This document shows, one piece after another, positions 1 to 9,598 of a stretch of DNA of 64,000 bases. Origin of the DNA: Pseudoxanthomonas suwonensis J47. GTDB taxonomy: Bacteria > Pseudomonadota > Gammaproteobacteria > Xanthomonadales > Xanthomonadaceae. A program made the position numbers and the translations under genes. The stretch lies in contig NZ_AZUZ01000006.1 in assembly GCF_000513955.1 (NCBI RefSeq), forward strand, positions 94,340 through 158,339, given 5' to 3'. Under the pieces are notes generated by a model. That model worked only from the letters and a program-made list of their open reading frames with translations, was not told the DNA's origin and searched no databases. The stretch's first letter is position 1. Each line of letters opens with the position of its first letter.

Positions 1-1
1 T

Positions 2-77
2 TGGAGCGGGAAACGAGGCTCGAACTCGCGACCTCAACCTTGGCAAGGTTGCGCTCTACCAACTGAGCTATTCCCGC
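2..77 (-). tRNA. tRNA-Gly (anticodon GCC), copy 1
   Basis: The reverse strand folds as a 76-nt tRNA. The acceptor stem starts GCGGGAA and pairs with TTCCCGC. The D arm carries AGCTCAGTTGGTAGAGC, the anticodon loop CTTGCCAAG gives anticodon GCC, and the T arm carries GGTTCGA-like GAGTTCGAGCC. The 3' CCA is encoded (plus positions 2-4 read TGG). A second, identical copy lies 121 bp upstream in the transcript. tRNA-Gly downstream of uvrC-pgsA is a familiar gammaproteobacterial arrangement. Confidence 0.97.
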
Positions 78-123
78 GTTGAATTGTCGTGGCCCCTCCC
101 CGGGGCCCTGGCCGCCTGGGCCA

Positions 124-147
124 GAAAACAAAACCCCGTCTCCGGGG
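124..147 (-). terminator. Rho-independent terminator between the two tRNA-Gly genes
   Basis: Reading the minus strand, a CCCCGGAGACGGGG hairpin is followed directly by TTTTGTTTT, a standard intrinsic terminator shape. It lies downstream of the tRNA-Gly at 199-274 and upstream of the copy at 2-77. Unless read-through is efficient, the second copy needs its own promoter in the remaining 46 bp; I see no strong one. Confidence 0.75.
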
Positions 148-198
148 CCTTGTTCCAGGTCCCGGCCAGCGCCGTGGCGCCGTCGGGTCCTGCGTGTT

Positions 199-274
199 TG
201 GAGCGGGAAACGAGGCTCGAACTCGCGACCTCAACCTTGGCAAGGTTGCGCTCTACCAACTGAGCTATTCCCGC
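199..274 (-). tRNA. tRNA-Gly (anticodon GCC), copy 2
   Basis: A 76-nt tRNA with the same sequence as the copy at 2-77, including anticodon GCC and an encoded CCA (plus 199-201). It starts 37 bp past the pgsA stop on the same strand, so it may be co-transcribed with uvrC-pgsA or use a promoter at the end of pgsA. Confidence 0.97.
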
Positions 275-311
275 TTGGGAGACGCGCATTTTAGGGTTTT
301 TCACGATGCTG

Positions 312-953
312 TCAACTACCGCCGCGACGTTTTTCCTCCTTCGCGCGCGTCGCCGCGGCCTGCTCGTCCTCGCGCAGCGCCGGCCATGCCGCGTGCAGGT
401 ACTGCGCGCCCGACCACAGCGTCAGCACCGCGGCGGCGGCCAGCAGCCAGTCGCCGATGTGGAATACCGGCGCGCCCATCCAGATGTCGGTGCCCGGCTG
501 CAGCGGATGGCGCGGATTGATCGAGTACAGCAGGCACGACAGCGCCACCATCTGCGCCACGGTCTTGATCTTGCCGATCATCGCCACCTTCACGGTGGCG
601 CGCTGGCCCAGCTCGGCCATCCACTCGCGCAGCGCCGACACGGCGATCTCGCGGCCGACGATCACCGAGGCCCAGAACGCCATCCACGGGGTCGGATGCC
701 CCTGCACGATCAGGAACAGGGCCACGGCGACCATCAGCTTGTCCGCCACCGGGTCGAGGAAAGCGCCGAACGCCGAATACTGGTGGTAGCGGCGCGCGAT
801 CCAGCCGTCGAGCCAGTCGGTCACCGCCGCCAGGATGAACACGGTCGCCGAGGCGAAATTGGTCCACTTGTACGGCAGGTAGAAGACCGCCACCAGCACC
901 GGGATCAGCACGATCCGGAGCAGGGTCAGCCAGGTCGGGACGGTCAACTTCAT
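312..953 (-). CDS. pgsA: CDP-diacylglycerol--glycerol-3-phosphate 3-phosphatidyltransferase
   Basis: This inner-membrane enzyme makes phosphatidylglycerophosphate from CDP-diacylglycerol and glycerol-3-phosphate, the committed step to phosphatidylglycerol and cardiolipin. The 213-residue protein carries the full CDP-alcohol phosphotransferase motif: D46-W-L-D49-G50, then A53-R54, G63, D67 and D71. Several hydrophobic helices follow. The basic, glycine-ending tail (KEEKRRGGS) is cytoplasmic-looking. The ATG at 951-953 gives the usual PgsA N-terminus (MKLTVPTWLTLLR); longer upstream reading would run into uvrC. It starts 10 bp past the uvrC stop, the conserved uvrC-pgsA pairing. Confidence 0.95.
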   Translation of the reverse strand: MKLTVPTWLTLLRIVLIPVLVAVFYLPYKWTNFASATVFILAAVTDWLDGWIARRYHQYSAFGAFLDPVADKLMVAVALFLIVQGHPTPWMAFWASVIVGREIAVSALREWMAELGQRATVKVAMIGKIKTVAQMVALSCLLYSINPRHPLQPGTDIWMGAPVFHIGDWLLAAAAVLTLWSGAQYLHAAWPALREDEQAAATRAKEEKRRGGS

Positions 954-963
954 CGAAACGCTT

Positions 964-2826
964 CTATCCGGGATCGGGGGCGGCCAGCCCGTGCAGGGTA
1001 GCGTAGATGCGCGCGGCGAGCGCGGCATTGATGCCTTCCACGCGCGCGATCTCTTCCTCGCCGGCGGCCTTGAGGCCGGCCAGGCCGCCGAAATGGCGCA
1101 GCAGCGCCGCACGCCGGCGCGGGCCGATGCCGGGGATGTCCTCCAGCCGGCTGGTGGTGCGCGCCTTCTGGCGGCGGCCGCGATGGCCGGTGATGGCGAA
1201 GCGGTGCGCCTCGTCGCGCACCTGCTGGATGAACTGCAGCGCCGGCGAGGCCGCGCCGGGGCGGACCTCGCGGCCGTCGGCGAGGACCAGGGTCTCGTCG
1301 CCGGCGCGGCGCTGCTCGCCCTTGGACACGCCGACCAGCATTACCCCTTCCACGCCCAGGTCGGCCAGCGCCTCGCGCGCCTGCCGCAGCTGGCCGGCGC
1401 CGCCATCGATCAGCAGCACGTCCGGCAGGATCGCATTGGCTGCCTGCCCCGCCGCCTCGGCCTCCAGCGCGCGGCGGAAGCGGCGCTCGATCGCCTGGCG
1501 CATCGCCGCGTAGTCGTCGCCCGGATCGATCCCGGTGATGTTGTAGCGGCGGTACTGGTTGCGCACCGGGCCGGCCGGGTCGAACACCACGCACGAGGCC
1601 ACCGTGGCCTCGCCCAGGGTGTGGCTGATGTCGAAACACTCGATCCGCGACGGCACCTCGGCCAGGCCGAGCAGGTCGCGCAGGCCTTCGCTGCGCGCCT
1701 GCTGCGCGCCCCGGCTGGCGACCTCGGTGGCCAGCGCCATCTGCGCGTTGCGCCGGGCCAGGTCCAGGTAGCCGGCGCGCTCGCCGCGCACGCTGGATTT
1801 CAGCACCACCTTGCGCCCGGCCGCCTCGGCCAGCGCCACTTCGATCAGGTCCGCCTCGGGGATGGCGCGGTCGAGCACGATCTCCGCCGGCGGCGGCTGT
1901 TCGGCGTAGTACTGCGAGACGAACGCGGCCAACACTTCTTCGGCGCTGTCCTCGCCATTTGTACGCGGGAAGAACGCGCGCGTGCCGAGGTTGCGGCCGT
2001 CGCGGAACGCCAGCAGCAGCACGCAGGCGGCGCTGCCCTGCATGGCCACGGCCAGCACGTCCAGGTTGGCGGCATGGCCGTCGACGTACTGCCGCGCCTG
2101 CAGCCCGCGCAGGGTCGCCAGCAGGTCGCGCAGGCGCGCGGCCTCCTCGAACTCGAGCTTCGCGCTGGCCGCCTCCATGGCTGCGGCCAGCTCTTCGCCC
2201 AGCTCGTCGCTGCGGCCTTCCAGGAACAGCGAGGCGCGGCGCACCGACTCGGCGTAATCGGCCGCTTCGACCAGGGCCACGCACGGCGCGCTGCAGCGGC
2301 CGATCTGGTACTGCAGGCACGGCCGGCTGCGGTTGCGGAACACGCTGTCCTCGCAGCTGCGCAGGCGGAACAGCTTGAACATCAGGTCCATCGTCTCGCG
2401 CACCGCGCCGGCGCTGGCATAGGGCCCGAAGTAGCGGCCCGGCATCGCGCGCGGACCGCGGTGGAAGGCCAGCCGCGGCCACTGCTCCTGGGTGAGCAGC
2501 ACGTAGGGATAGCTCTTGTCGTCGCGCAGCGAGACGTTGTAGCGCGGCGAAAGCGACTTGATCAGCTGGTTTTCCAGCAGCAGCGCCTCGGCCTCGGTGC
2601 GGGTGACCGTGACCTCCATGCGCGCGATCTGCGCCACCATCGAATGGATGCGCGCGGTCTTGGGCGTGTTGCTGAAGTAACTGGCAACCCGCCGCTTCAG
2701 CGCCCCCGCCTTGCCGACGTAGAGCAGGCTGCCGTCGGCGGCGTACATGCGGTATACGCCGGGCGCGGTGCTCAGCTGGGCGACGAAGGCCTTGCCATCG
2801 AACTCCGGTACCGCGGGAACGCTCAT
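964..2826 (-). CDS. uvrC: Excinuclease ABC subunit C
   Basis: UvrC makes the 3' and 5' incisions around a DNA lesion after UvrA/UvrB loading. The 620-residue protein matches the family length. The N-terminal GIY-YIG nuclease core shows PGVYRMY near residue 22 and LLYVGKAG near 34. A central UVR segment (EFEEAARLRDLLATLR) would contact UvrB. The C-terminal endonuclease half contains FDISHTLGEATVASCVVF, and tandem helix-hairpin-helix elements close the protein (DIPGIGPRRRAALLRHFGG). The start ATG at 2824-2826 overlaps the stop of the upstream thioredoxin/NHL gene by 4 bp (ATGA), so the two are translationally coupled. Confidence 0.97.
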   Translation of the reverse strand: MSVPAVPEFDGKAFVAQLSTAPGVYRMYAADGSLLYVGKAGALKRRVASYFSNTPKTARIHSMVAQIARMEVTVTRTEAEALLLENQLIKSLSPRYNVSLRDDKSYPYVLLTQEQWPRLAFHRGPRAMPGRYFGPYASAGAVRETMDLMFKLFRLRSCEDSVFRNRSRPCLQYQIGRCSAPCVALVEAADYAESVRRASLFLEGRSDELGEELAAAMEAASAKLEFEEAARLRDLLATLRGLQARQYVDGHAANLDVLAVAMQGSAACVLLLAFRDGRNLGTRAFFPRTNGEDSAEEVLAAFVSQYYAEQPPPAEIVLDRAIPEADLIEVALAEAAGRKVVLKSSVRGERAGYLDLARRNAQMALATEVASRGAQQARSEGLRDLLGLAEVPSRIECFDISHTLGEATVASCVVFDPAGPVRNQYRRYNITGIDPGDDYAAMRQAIERRFRRALEAEAAGQAANAILPDVLLIDGGAGQLRQAREALADLGVEGVMLVGVSKGEQRRAGDETLVLADGREVRPGAASPALQFIQQVRDEAHRFAITGHRGRRQKARTTSRLEDIPGIGPRRRAALLRHFGGLAGLKAAGEEEIARVEGINAALAARIYATLHGLAAPDPG

Positions 2827-4238
2827 TCGCTGATCGACACGTCGTCCAGTGCGCCGCTGGCGATGTCGTAGCGCAGCACGCTGTGCGCGTCGGTCTCGGC
2901 GATCCACACCGCGCCGGCGGCGATGGACAGGGCCGTCGGGCCGTGCAGGCGGCGCGGCAGCACCACCGTGCTCAGCTCGCCGCCGCCCAGGCGCAGGGTG
3001 CGCAGCATGCCGTTGCCGCTGTCGGCGACCCACAGCAGCGGCGCGTCGGCGCTCAGCGCGATGCCCAGCGGATGCTGCAGCTGGGCGACCGAGCGCGGGC
3101 CGTCGGCATCGCCGTACAGCCACACGCCCTGCCCGACCAGGGTCTGGACCAGGTCGCTGCGCAGCTGCAGCGAACGCACCGCCGAACCCAGCGCGTCGCA
3201 GACGTAGAGCACCTGCTGCACGGTGGCCAGGCCGGCCGGCTGCGCGAACGCGGCCATCGCCGCGTTGCCGTCGCGCACGTCCAGGCGCCCGGAGCCGGCG
3301 CGCAGGCGCAACTCGTGGCGGCCCAGGTCGTAGCTCCAGATGCGGTTGTCGCCGGCGCTGGCGATGTAGACCTGGGTGCCGGACACGGCCAGGGCCACCG
3401 GATGGTTCAGCGGGCTGCGCGCGTTCTCGTTGACCGGGCCTTCGACCGGGTCGCCGGCGCGGCCGGTGCCGCACAGGGTGTCGACGTGGCCGGTGCGCAG
3501 GGTGATCCGGCGCAACGCATGGTTGCCGGTGTCGGCGATGTAGAGGAACTCGCGCTCCAGGGCCAGGCCCTGCGGCCGGTTGAAGGCGACGTGGTCGCCG
3601 GGGCCGTCCATGAAGTCGGCGGTGCCGAGGCCGAACTGGCGCAGCACGCGGCCATGGTGGTTGCACTCGAGGATGCGGTGGTGGCCACTGTCGGCGATGA
3701 ACAGGCGGTCGGCGCTGGCCGCCACGCCGGCCGGGAACAGCAGCGGCAGGCGCGGCTCGGGGGCCGACTCGGCGAACACGGCCAGGTCGTCGTCCAACGG
3801 CCGCGGCAGGCCTTCGACCAGGGCGAACAGCGCCTTCTCCAGGTCGCCGCCGAGGCCGACGAAGCGTTCGCGCTCGTTGCCTTCGGCATCGATGAGGACC
3901 AGGGTCGGCCAGGATTCGATGCCGTAGCGCTGCCAGGCCACCCAGTCGGCGTCCAGCAGCACCGGCGTGGACACGCCCAGCCGGCGCACCAGCTTGAGCG
4001 AGCGCTGCGGCACCCGTTCGCTGTCGAAGCGCGGCACCTGCACGACCAGCATCTGGATCCGTCCGGGATTGCGCGCCTGCCATTGCGACAGCTCGGCCAG
4101 GCGCTGCGCGCACCAGGCCGAGGCGGCGTTGACGAAGGCGAGGACGACCGGACGCCCGCGCAGGTCATGCAGCGAGCTCGCCGGGGCGTTGAGCCACGGC
4201 AGTCCGCCGGGCAGTTCCTGGAGGGTGGCCGCGTTCAT
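2823..4238 (-). CDS. Thioredoxin-fold / NHL-repeat protein (NHLRC2-like)
   Basis: A 471-residue protein with two parts. Residues about 15-150 form a thioredoxin/AhpC-TSA-like fold (RPVVLAFVNAASAWC, then ESWPTLVLIDAEG). Residues about 165-460 hold repeated NHL/beta-propeller blades, each with an FIADSGHHRILE- or YIADTGNHALRR-type signature. The active-site region has one cysteine (AWCAQRL) and no CxxC pair, so classical disulfide exchange is unlikely. There is no signal peptide, suggesting a cytoplasmic scaffold or sensor. It overlaps uvrC by 4 bp and the phosphatase gene by 4 bp, so it belongs to this run. Its substrate is unknown. Confidence 0.85.
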   Translation of the reverse strand: MNAATLQELPGGLPWLNAPASSLHDLRGRPVVLAFVNAASAWCAQRLAELSQWQARNPGRIQMLVVQVPRFDSERVPQRSLKLVRRLGVSTPVLLDADWVAWQRYGIESWPTLVLIDAEGNERERFVGLGGDLEKALFALVEGLPRPLDDDLAVFAESAPEPRLPLLFPAGVAASADRLFIADSGHHRILECNHHGRVLRQFGLGTADFMDGPGDHVAFNRPQGLALEREFLYIADTGNHALRRITLRTGHVDTLCGTGRAGDPVEGPVNENARSPLNHPVALAVSGTQVYIASAGDNRIWSYDLGRHELRLRAGSGRLDVRDGNAAMAAFAQPAGLATVQQVLYVCDALGSAVRSLQLRSDLVQTLVGQGVWLYGDADGPRSVAQLQHPLGIALSADAPLLWVADSGNGMLRTLRLGGGELSTVVLPRRLHGPTALSIAAGAVWIAETDAHSVLRYDIASGALDDVSISE

Positions 4239-4750
4239 GGGTCGATTATGCCCAACCCTTGGCCCGTGGACAGCCGTTCGACGACCGCCTGTGCCGCGCT
4301 ATCGACCAGTCGCCAGACATGCTCGAAGTCGTCCTCCCCGCCGTAATAGGGATCGGGCACCGCCCTGCCCCGGCCCAGGCCGGCCCAGTCCAGCAGCAGG
4401 GCGGCCCGGTCGCGGGCCGGTTCCGGGGCCAGCCGGCGCACGTCGCGCAGGTTGTCGGTATCGGCGCACAGCAGCCAGTCGAACTCCCCGAAATCGCTGG
4501 CGCGGATCTGGCGCGCGCGCAGGCCGGCGATGTCCACGCCGTGGCGCCGCGCACAGGCGATCGCGCGGCGGTCCGGCGGCTCGCCGGCATGCCAGCCGCC
4601 GGTGCCGGCCGAATCGACCCGTACGCGCCCGGCCAGCGGCGAGGCCTCGATGCGCGCGCGCAGCGCGCCCTCGGCCAGCGGCGAACGGCAGATGTTGCCC
4701 AGGCAGACCACCAGCAGGTTCAGCCGGGGGCCCTCCGCGACCCCCCTCAT
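4235..4750 (-). CDS. Low-molecular-weight protein tyrosine phosphatase
   Basis: The 171-residue protein has the LMW-PTP P-loop CLGNICRSP at residues 16-24, with catalytic Cys16 and phosphate-binding Arg22. The general-acid segment is [13 protein letters not shown] in the C-terminal third. It is expected to remove phosphate from tyrosines of cytoplasmic proteins. Such enzymes often oppose a Wzc-type kinase, but no kinase or polysaccharide genes are nearby. The ATG at 4748-4750 overlaps the kdsB stop by 4 bp. A start at the internal NLLVVCLGN segment would also keep the fold, so the first 8-10 residues are uncertain. Confidence 0.92.
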   Translation of the reverse strand: MRGVAEGPRLNLLVVCLGNICRSPLAEGALRARIEASPLAGRVRVDSAGTGGWHAGEPPDRRAIACARRHGVDIAGLRARQIRASDFGEFDWLLCADTDNLRDVRRLAPEPARDRAALLLDWAGLGRGRAVPDPYYGGEDDFEHVWRLVDSAAQAVVERLSTGQGLGIIDP

Positions 4751-5526
4751 GCGCCCAGGGCGCGCAGCCGCGCCTCGGCCCGCTCGAGGTCTTCGGGCGT
4801 ATCCACGCCGGGCGGGAACGGCTCCGGCGCCAGCGACACGGCGATGCGGTGGCCGGCCTCGAGCACGCGCAGCTGCTCCAGCGACTCGACCCGCTCCAGC
4901 ACGCCCGGCGGCATCCGCGAGAAGGTCTGCAGGAAGCCGGCGCGGTAGGCGTAGATGCCGATGTGGCGCAGCCAGTGGCCGCCTCCGGGCAGGACGCTGC
5001 GGTCGCGGGCGAAGGCGTCGCGCGGCCACGGCAGCGGCGCGCGGCTGAAGTACAGCGCATCACCCGACGCGGCGCGGACCAGCTTCACCGTATTGGGGTC
5101 GAACAGGGTCTCCACGTCGGCCACCGGCTCGGCCAGGGTGGCCATGGGCGCTTCGCTGTCGACCAGGGTGCGCGCTACCTCGCGGATCCCGCCCGGCGGC
5201 GCGAACGGCTCGTCGCCCTGCAGGTTCACCACCACGGTCTCGTCGTCCCAGCCGGCGATTGCGGCGCACTCGGCGAGGCGGTCGGTGCCGGAAGCGTGGT
5301 CGGGCGAGGTCATCGCCACGCGCACGCCGGCGATGCCGTCCACCGCCTCGGCCACGCGCGCATCGTCGGTGGCCAGCCACACCTCGCGCGCGCCGGCAGC
5401 CAGCGCGCGCCGCGCCACGTGCAGCACCAGCGGCTCGCCGCCGAGCAGTCGCAGCGGCTTGCCCGGCAGGCGGCTGGCGGCATGGCGCGCGGGGATCGCG
5501 ACCACGAAATCCAGGGAAGGCTCCAT
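4747..5526 (-). CDS. kdsB: 3-deoxy-manno-octulosonate cytidylyltransferase (CMP-Kdo synthetase)
   Basis: KdsB activates Kdo with CTP to CMP-Kdo, the donor for the lipopolysaccharide inner core. The 259-residue protein starts with the nucleotidyltransferase fold [19 protein letters not shown], keeping the Arg/Lys residues that bind CTP. It also shows NLQGDEPF, the metal/sugar site, and the family stretch [13 protein letters not shown] chose the ATG at 5524-5526; an in-frame ATG 12 bp upstream (5538) adds only MEDV. It follows lpxK by about 100 bp, so lipid A kinase and Kdo activation are grouped. Confidence 0.96.
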   Translation of the reverse strand: MEPSLDFVVAIPARHAASRLPGKPLRLLGGEPLVLHVARRALAAGAREVWLATDDARVAEAVDGIAGVRVAMTSPDHASGTDRLAECAAIAGWDDETVVVNLQGDEPFAPPGGIREVARTLVDSEAPMATLAEPVADVETLFDPNTVKLVRAASGDALYFSRAPLPWPRDAFARDRSVLPGGGHWLRHIGIYAYRAGFLQTFSRMPPGVLERVESLEQLRVLEAGHRIAVSLAPEPFPPGVDTPEDLERAEARLRALGA

Positions 5527-5630
5527 CACATCCTCCATGTCGTGCCCGGCATTGTAGGCGCCCCCGGCGCCCCTGCCTGGCAATGCGCCGGGGATGCGTC
5601 CAGCGCGTACCTGCTGCCACGACGTCCGGC

Positions 5631-6635
5631 TCAGCCGGGCCGGCCCAGCCGTTCCAGCAGCGCGACCCAGAACGCGGCCGGCAGCTCGGCCTCGACCGGC
5701 ACCATGAAGCAGCGCGCGTCGGCGAAACCCGCGCACTTCACCGCGTCCTTCTCGGTCATCAGCACCGGCAGGTCGTTGCCGAACTGCAGGTCTTCGGGCG
5801 TGTAGGCGTGGTGGTCGGGGAAGGCATGCGGGACCACGCCCATGCCCAGCCCGCGCAGCATCTCGAAGAAGCGCTGCGGATTGCCGATGCCTGCGACGGC
5901 GTGCACGCGCAGGCCGGCGAAGGAAGCCAGCGGCCGCGAGCGCCCGCCGGCCATCGGCACGGCGGTGGTGGCCTGCAGCTGCATCGGCCACTCGCCGAAG
6001 CCGGTGCCGCTGCCGCCGGCGCCGTGGCCGAGGTTGACCACGCGGAAGTCGCACAGGCGGGCGCGCGAGGCCGGCTCGCGCAGCGGCCCGGCCGGCAGCA
6101 TGCGACCGTTGCCGTAGCGGCGCGCGCCGTCCACCACCTCGATCTCCAGGTCGCGGCCCAGGCGGTAGTGCTGCAGGCCGTCGTCGCAGACCACGATGTC
6201 GCAGCCGGCTTCGACCAGGGCCTTCGCCGCGGCATGGCGGTCGCGGTCGACCCGCACGGGCACGGCAAGGCGCCGGGCCATCAGCACCGGTTCGTCGCCG
6301 CCCTCGGCGGCGCCGGTGCTGGCGGTGACCCAGGCCGGCGTGTCCTGGTCCCGGCGGCCGTAACCGCGGCTGGCCACGCCCGGCCGCCAGCCGGCATCGC
6401 GCAGTTTCTGCACGACGGCAATCGTCAGCGGGGTCTTGCCGGCGCCGCCGGCGGCGAGGTTGCCGATCACCACCACCGGTGCCTCGACCCGGCGCCGGCG
6501 CAGCAGGCCGCTGCGGTACAGCCAGCCGCGCAGGGCCACGACCCGCGCGTACACGGGCGCCAGCGCGCGCGCCCACAACGGCACCGGCACGTCGTCGAAC
6601 CACCATGCGGGCGTGGCGGGGGCGCCGCGACTCAT
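5631..6635 (-). CDS. lpxK: Tetraacyldisaccharide 4'-kinase
   Basis: LpxK phosphorylates the 4' position of the lipid A disaccharide at the inner face of the cytoplasmic membrane, giving lipid IVA. The 334-residue protein has the P-loop GGAGKT at about 63-68 within [18 protein letters not shown]. It also has the family motif SRGYGRR and the catalytic-site stretch [14 protein letters not shown]. The N-terminal hydrophobic helix ([19 protein letters not shown]) anchors it to the membrane. It sits 67 bp downstream of msbA, the exporter of its product, as in many gammaproteobacteria. Confidence 0.96.
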   Translation of the reverse strand: MSRGAPATPAWWFDDVPVPLWARALAPVYARVVALRGWLYRSGLLRRRRVEAPVVVIGNLAAGGAGKTPLTIAVVQKLRDAGWRPGVASRGYGRRDQDTPAWVTASTGAAEGGDEPVLMARRLAVPVRVDRDRHAAAKALVEAGCDIVVCDDGLQHYRLGRDLEIEVVDGARRYGNGRMLPAGPLREPASRARLCDFRVVNLGHGAGGSGTGFGEWPMQLQATTAVPMAGGRSRPLASFAGLRVHAVAGIGNPQRFFEMLRGLGMGVVPHAFPDHHAYTPEDLQFGNDLPVLMTEKDAVKCAGFADARCFMVPVEAELPAAFWVALLERLGRPG

Positions 6636-6702
6636 GCCCGCCTCCTCCGCATCGCCACCTTGCAACCTGCTTCCACTCCTGCCTCCCTGCCCGGTGCAAG
6701 CC

Positions 6703-8451
6703 TCATCCGCCGTGACGCTCCCGGAACTGCATGCCGTGCAGGTGCGCGTACAGCCCACCGGCGGCCATCAACTGGGCATGGCTGCCCTGCTCCACCAGCC
6801 GCCCCTGGTCCAGCACCAGCACCTGGTCGGCGTGTTCGATCGTCGACAGCCGGTGCGCGATCACCAGGGTGGTGCGCTCCGGCATCAGGCGCTGCAGTGC
6901 ATCCTGCACCAGGCGCTCGGATTCGTTGTCGAGGGCGGCGGTGGCCTCGTCGAGGATCAGGATCGGCGCGTCGCGCAGGATCGCGCGGGCGATCGCCAGG
7001 CGCTGGCGCTGGCCGCCGGACAGCAGCGCGCCGTTCTCGCCGATCGGCGTGTCCAGGCCCTGCGGCAGCCGTTCGATGAACTCCCATGCGTTCGCCGCCT
7101 CGGCCGCGGCGCGGATCGCCTCGCGGTCGGCCGGCGCGCCGTAGGCGATGTTGGCGGCGACGGTGTCGTCGAACAGCATCACCTTCTGCCCGACCAGGGC
7201 GATCTGCCGGCGCAGGTCGGCCAGCCGGTACTCGGCCAGCGGCACGCCGTCGAGGGTGATGCGGCCGCTGCTGGGTTCGTAGAAGCGCGGCACCAGCCGC
7301 ACCAGGCTGGTCTTGCCGGAGCCGGAACGGCCGACGATGGCGGTGACCGTCCCCGGACGGGCGACGAAGCTGACGTCGTCCAGGGCGAAGCCGGGCTGGT
7401 CGCGGTAGCGCAGGCTGACGCGTTCGAACGCCAGCTCGCCGCGCGCGCGGGCGATCGGGCGGGTGCCGGTATCGGCCTCTTCCTCGCTGTCGATGATCTG
7501 GAACAGGCGTTCGGCCGCGGATACGCCGCGCGCCACCGCGGTCTGCACGCTGGTCACCCGGCGCAGCGAGGGGATGATCGCCATCATCGCGGTCATCAGC
7601 ATGACGAAGTCGCCGGCGTCGAGCCGGCCCTGCAGCGCCTCGCGGGCGGCCACCCAGACGATCGCCGCCAGTGCCAGCGCCGCCAGCAGCTGGACCATCG
7701 CCGAGGCGCCGGCGCGGGTGCTCTCGACCTTCATGTTGAGGCCGAGGATGCGGTTGGCCAGGCCGGCGTAGCGGCCGGTCTCCAGCAACTGCGCGCCGTG
7801 GATCTTCACGTCCTGCTGCGCGGCCAGCGACTGCTCGGCGCTGGCGGCCATGCGGCCCATGCCGTCCTGGATGCCGCCGCTGATGCGGCGGTAGCGCTTG
7901 CCCACGTACCACACGATCACGCCGATCAGCGGGGTGATCAGCAGCATGGCGATCGTCACCTTGACGCTGGCCCACAGCATCAGCCCGAGCAGGCCGACGA
8001 TGGTCAGGCTGTCGGTGACCAGGGTCTTCAGCGCCTCGGAACTGGCCTGGGTCACCTGTTCGGTGTCGAAGTTCAGGCGGCTGACCATCACCGGGGTGGA
8101 TTCGCTGTCGAAGTGCGCCGACGGCAGGCGCAGGTACTTGGCCAGCACCTGCTCGCGCAGGTCGCGGACCACGCTGCGGCCGGTACGGGCCATGCCGTAG
8201 TCGGTGACGAAGGTGGCCAGGCTGCGCAGCACGAACAGGCCGACGATGGCCAGCGGCAGGAACACCGCGTCCTCGGCGGTGGGCTGCACGAAGTTGTTGG
8301 TCAGCGGCTTCATCAGGCGCACGAAGCTGGCGCCGGCGATCGCCTCCACGGCCATGCCGACGAGCGCGGCGCCCAGGAACATCCAGTACGCGCGGGTGTA
8401 GCCGAGGAGGCGCCGGTAGATCGGCCAGACCGGTTGCCGGGTGCGACTCAA
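6703..8451 (-). CDS. msbA: Lipid A export ABC transporter, permease/ATPase
   Basis: MsbA flips core-lipid A across the inner membrane. The 582-residue half-transporter has six transmembrane helices in its first 330 residues, followed by one nucleotide-binding domain: Walker [10 protein letters not shown] near 373, signature [14 protein letters not shown] near 478, Walker [13 protein letters not shown] near 495 and the H-loop VIAHRLSTI. The best start is TTG at 8449-8451. It overlaps the exbD stop (TTGA), has GGAG about 9 nt upstream, and gives the usual N-terminal length. The first in-frame ATG lies about 25 codons in and would cut the first helix. Confidence 0.95.
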   Translation of the reverse strand: MSRTRQPVWPIYRRLLGYTRAYWMFLGAALVGMAVEAIAGASFVRLMKPLTNNFVQPTAEDAVFLPLAIVGLFVLRSLATFVTDYGMARTGRSVVRDLREQVLAKYLRLPSAHFDSESTPVMVSRLNFDTEQVTQASSEALKTLVTDSLTIVGLLGLMLWASVKVTIAMLLITPLIGVIVWYVGKRYRRISGGIQDGMGRMAASAEQSLAAQQDVKIHGAQLLETGRYAGLANRILGLNMKVESTRAGASAMVQLLAALALAAIVWVAAREALQGRLDAGDFVMLMTAMMAIIPSLRRVTSVQTAVARGVSAAERLFQIIDSEEEADTGTRPIARARGELAFERVSLRYRDQPGFALDDVSFVARPGTVTAIVGRSGSGKTSLVRLVPRFYEPSSGRITLDGVPLAEYRLADLRRQIALVGQKVMLFDDTVAANIAYGAPADREAIRAAAEAANAWEFIERLPQGLDTPIGENGALLSGGQRQRLAIARAILRDAPILILDEATAALDNESERLVQDALQRLMPERTTLVIAHRLSTIEHADQVLVLDQGRLVEQGSHAQLMAAGGLYAHLHGMQFRERHGG

Positions 8452-8867
8452 GACTGCGGCTCCGGGGCTGTTGCTATGGCGATGCGGCGGAAACCCAGCT
8501 GGGCCAGCGCATCCTGGGCGGTGACCACCGCCTGGTACGGGGTGCGTGCGTCGGCGCGCAGCATCACCGGCAGTTCGCGGTCGTCGCCGGCGGCGGCGGC
8601 GATCGCCTGCTTCACCGCCTCCACGTCGGTACGCAGTACCTCCTGTTCGCCGACGAAGTAGCGGCCGTCGGCGTTGACCAGGATGCTGAGGGTCTTCGGC
8701 GGCGCGGGCTGCTGGGCGCTGGCCACCGGCAGCTGCAGCTGCAGGGTCGAACGCACGTCGAAGGTGGTGGTGATCACGAAGAAGACGATCAGCACCAGGA
8801 CGACGTCGATCAGCGGGACAAGGTCGATGCCCGGCTCGTCGTAGGCGCGCTGGTCGCGGATACGCAT
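8448..8867 (-). CDS. exbD: ExbD/TolR-family biopolymer transport protein
   Basis: A 139-residue protein with one N-terminal transmembrane helix (IDLVPLIDVVLVLIVFFVI) that includes the conserved membrane aspartate (LIDVVLVLIVFF). A periplasmic domain of the ExbD/TolR type follows (ILVNADGRYFVG, VMLRADARTPYQ). With ExbB it converts proton motive force into mechanical work. There is no tonB or tolAB gene here. The exbB-exbD pair in front of msbA is typical of xanthomonads. The start ATG is 8 bp past the exbB stop, and the stop overlaps the msbA TTG. Confidence 0.93.
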   Translation of the reverse strand: MRIRDQRAYDEPGIDLVPLIDVVLVLIVFFVITTTFDVRSTLQLQLPVASAQQPAPPKTLSILVNADGRYFVGEQEVLRTDVEAVKQAIAAAAGDDRELPVMLRADARTPYQAVVTAQDALAQLGFRRIAIATAPEPQS

Positions 8868-8875
8868 GGCAGGCC

Positions 8876-9598
8876 TCAGCTGCGGGCCGGCGCCGGACGG
8901 GCGGCAGCGGCCGCGCGGGCGGCCGCCTGCGCCGCGGCCAGCTGGGCCGGGCTCACCGGCGCCTGCGGGCGGGCGCTGTCCAGCGCGTCCAGCAGCGCCG
9001 TCGCCTCCTGCTCCATCTCGATCACGTAGCCGGCGATGCGGCTGCGGAAATAGCGGTGGAAGACCAGCGCCGGCACCGCCACGATCATGCCGGTGGCGGT
9101 GCACACCAGCGCCTTGCCGATGCCGCCGGCCAGCTGGTTCACGTCGCCCAGGCCGTGGTCGAGGATGCCCAGGAACATCTGGATCATGCCGACCACGGTG
9201 CCCAGCAGGCCCAGCAGCGGGCCGGCCGAGGCGATCGTGCCCAGCGCGCTGAGGTAGCGCTCCATGCGGAACACCAGGTGGCGGCCGGTGTCCTCGATGC
9301 GCTCGCGGATCACGTCACGCGGGCGGTTGCGCACGTCCAGGGCAGCCGCCAGCAGCGCGCCCAGCGGCGAGTTGCGGCGCAGGGATTCGATGTGGGCCGG
9401 GTCCAGCTGGCCGCGCGTGGCCCAGTTGCGGACCTCCTCGCCCAGCCGCGGCGGCATGACCTCGGCGCGGCGCAGGCTCCACAGCCGCTCCAGCACGATC
9501 GCCAGGGCCGCCACGCCCAGCAGCAGCAACGGCAGCATCGGCCATCCACCGGCCTTGACCAGCTCCCACACCTGAACCACCTCCGGCCACAGCCGCAT
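8876..9598 (-). CDS. exbB: MotA/TolQ/ExbB proton channel family protein
   Basis: The 240-residue protein is the ExbB/TolQ channel subunit. It has an N-terminal helix (MLPLLLLGVAALAIVLERLW), a cytoplasmic segment, and two further helices with the family block GTIASAGPLLGLLGTVVGMI and ALVCTATGMIVAVPALVF. The C-terminus is alanine-rich (AQAAARAAAAARPAPARS). It precedes exbD by 8 bp. The ATG at 9596-9598 gives MRLWPEVVQVWELVKAGG; longer starts exist upstream but add a non-conserved stretch. Confidence 0.92.
   Translation of the reverse strand: MRLWPEVVQVWELVKAGGWPMLPLLLLGVAALAIVLERLWSLRRAEVMPPRLGEEVRNWATRGQLDPAHIESLRRNSPLGALLAAALDVRNRPRDVIRERIEDTGRHLVFRMERYLSALGTIASAGPLLGLLGTVVGMIQMFLGILDHGLGDVNQLAGGIGKALVCTATGMIVAVPALVFHRYFRSRIAGYVIEMEQEATALLDALDSARPQAPVSPAQLAAAQAAARAAAAARPAPARS

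Noticed and set aside
964-4113. A 1049-codon minus-strand frame spanning uvrC and the NHL gene
   Set aside because: The part upstream of 2826 is out of frame with the NHL protein and has no recognisable motifs; uvrC starts at 2826.
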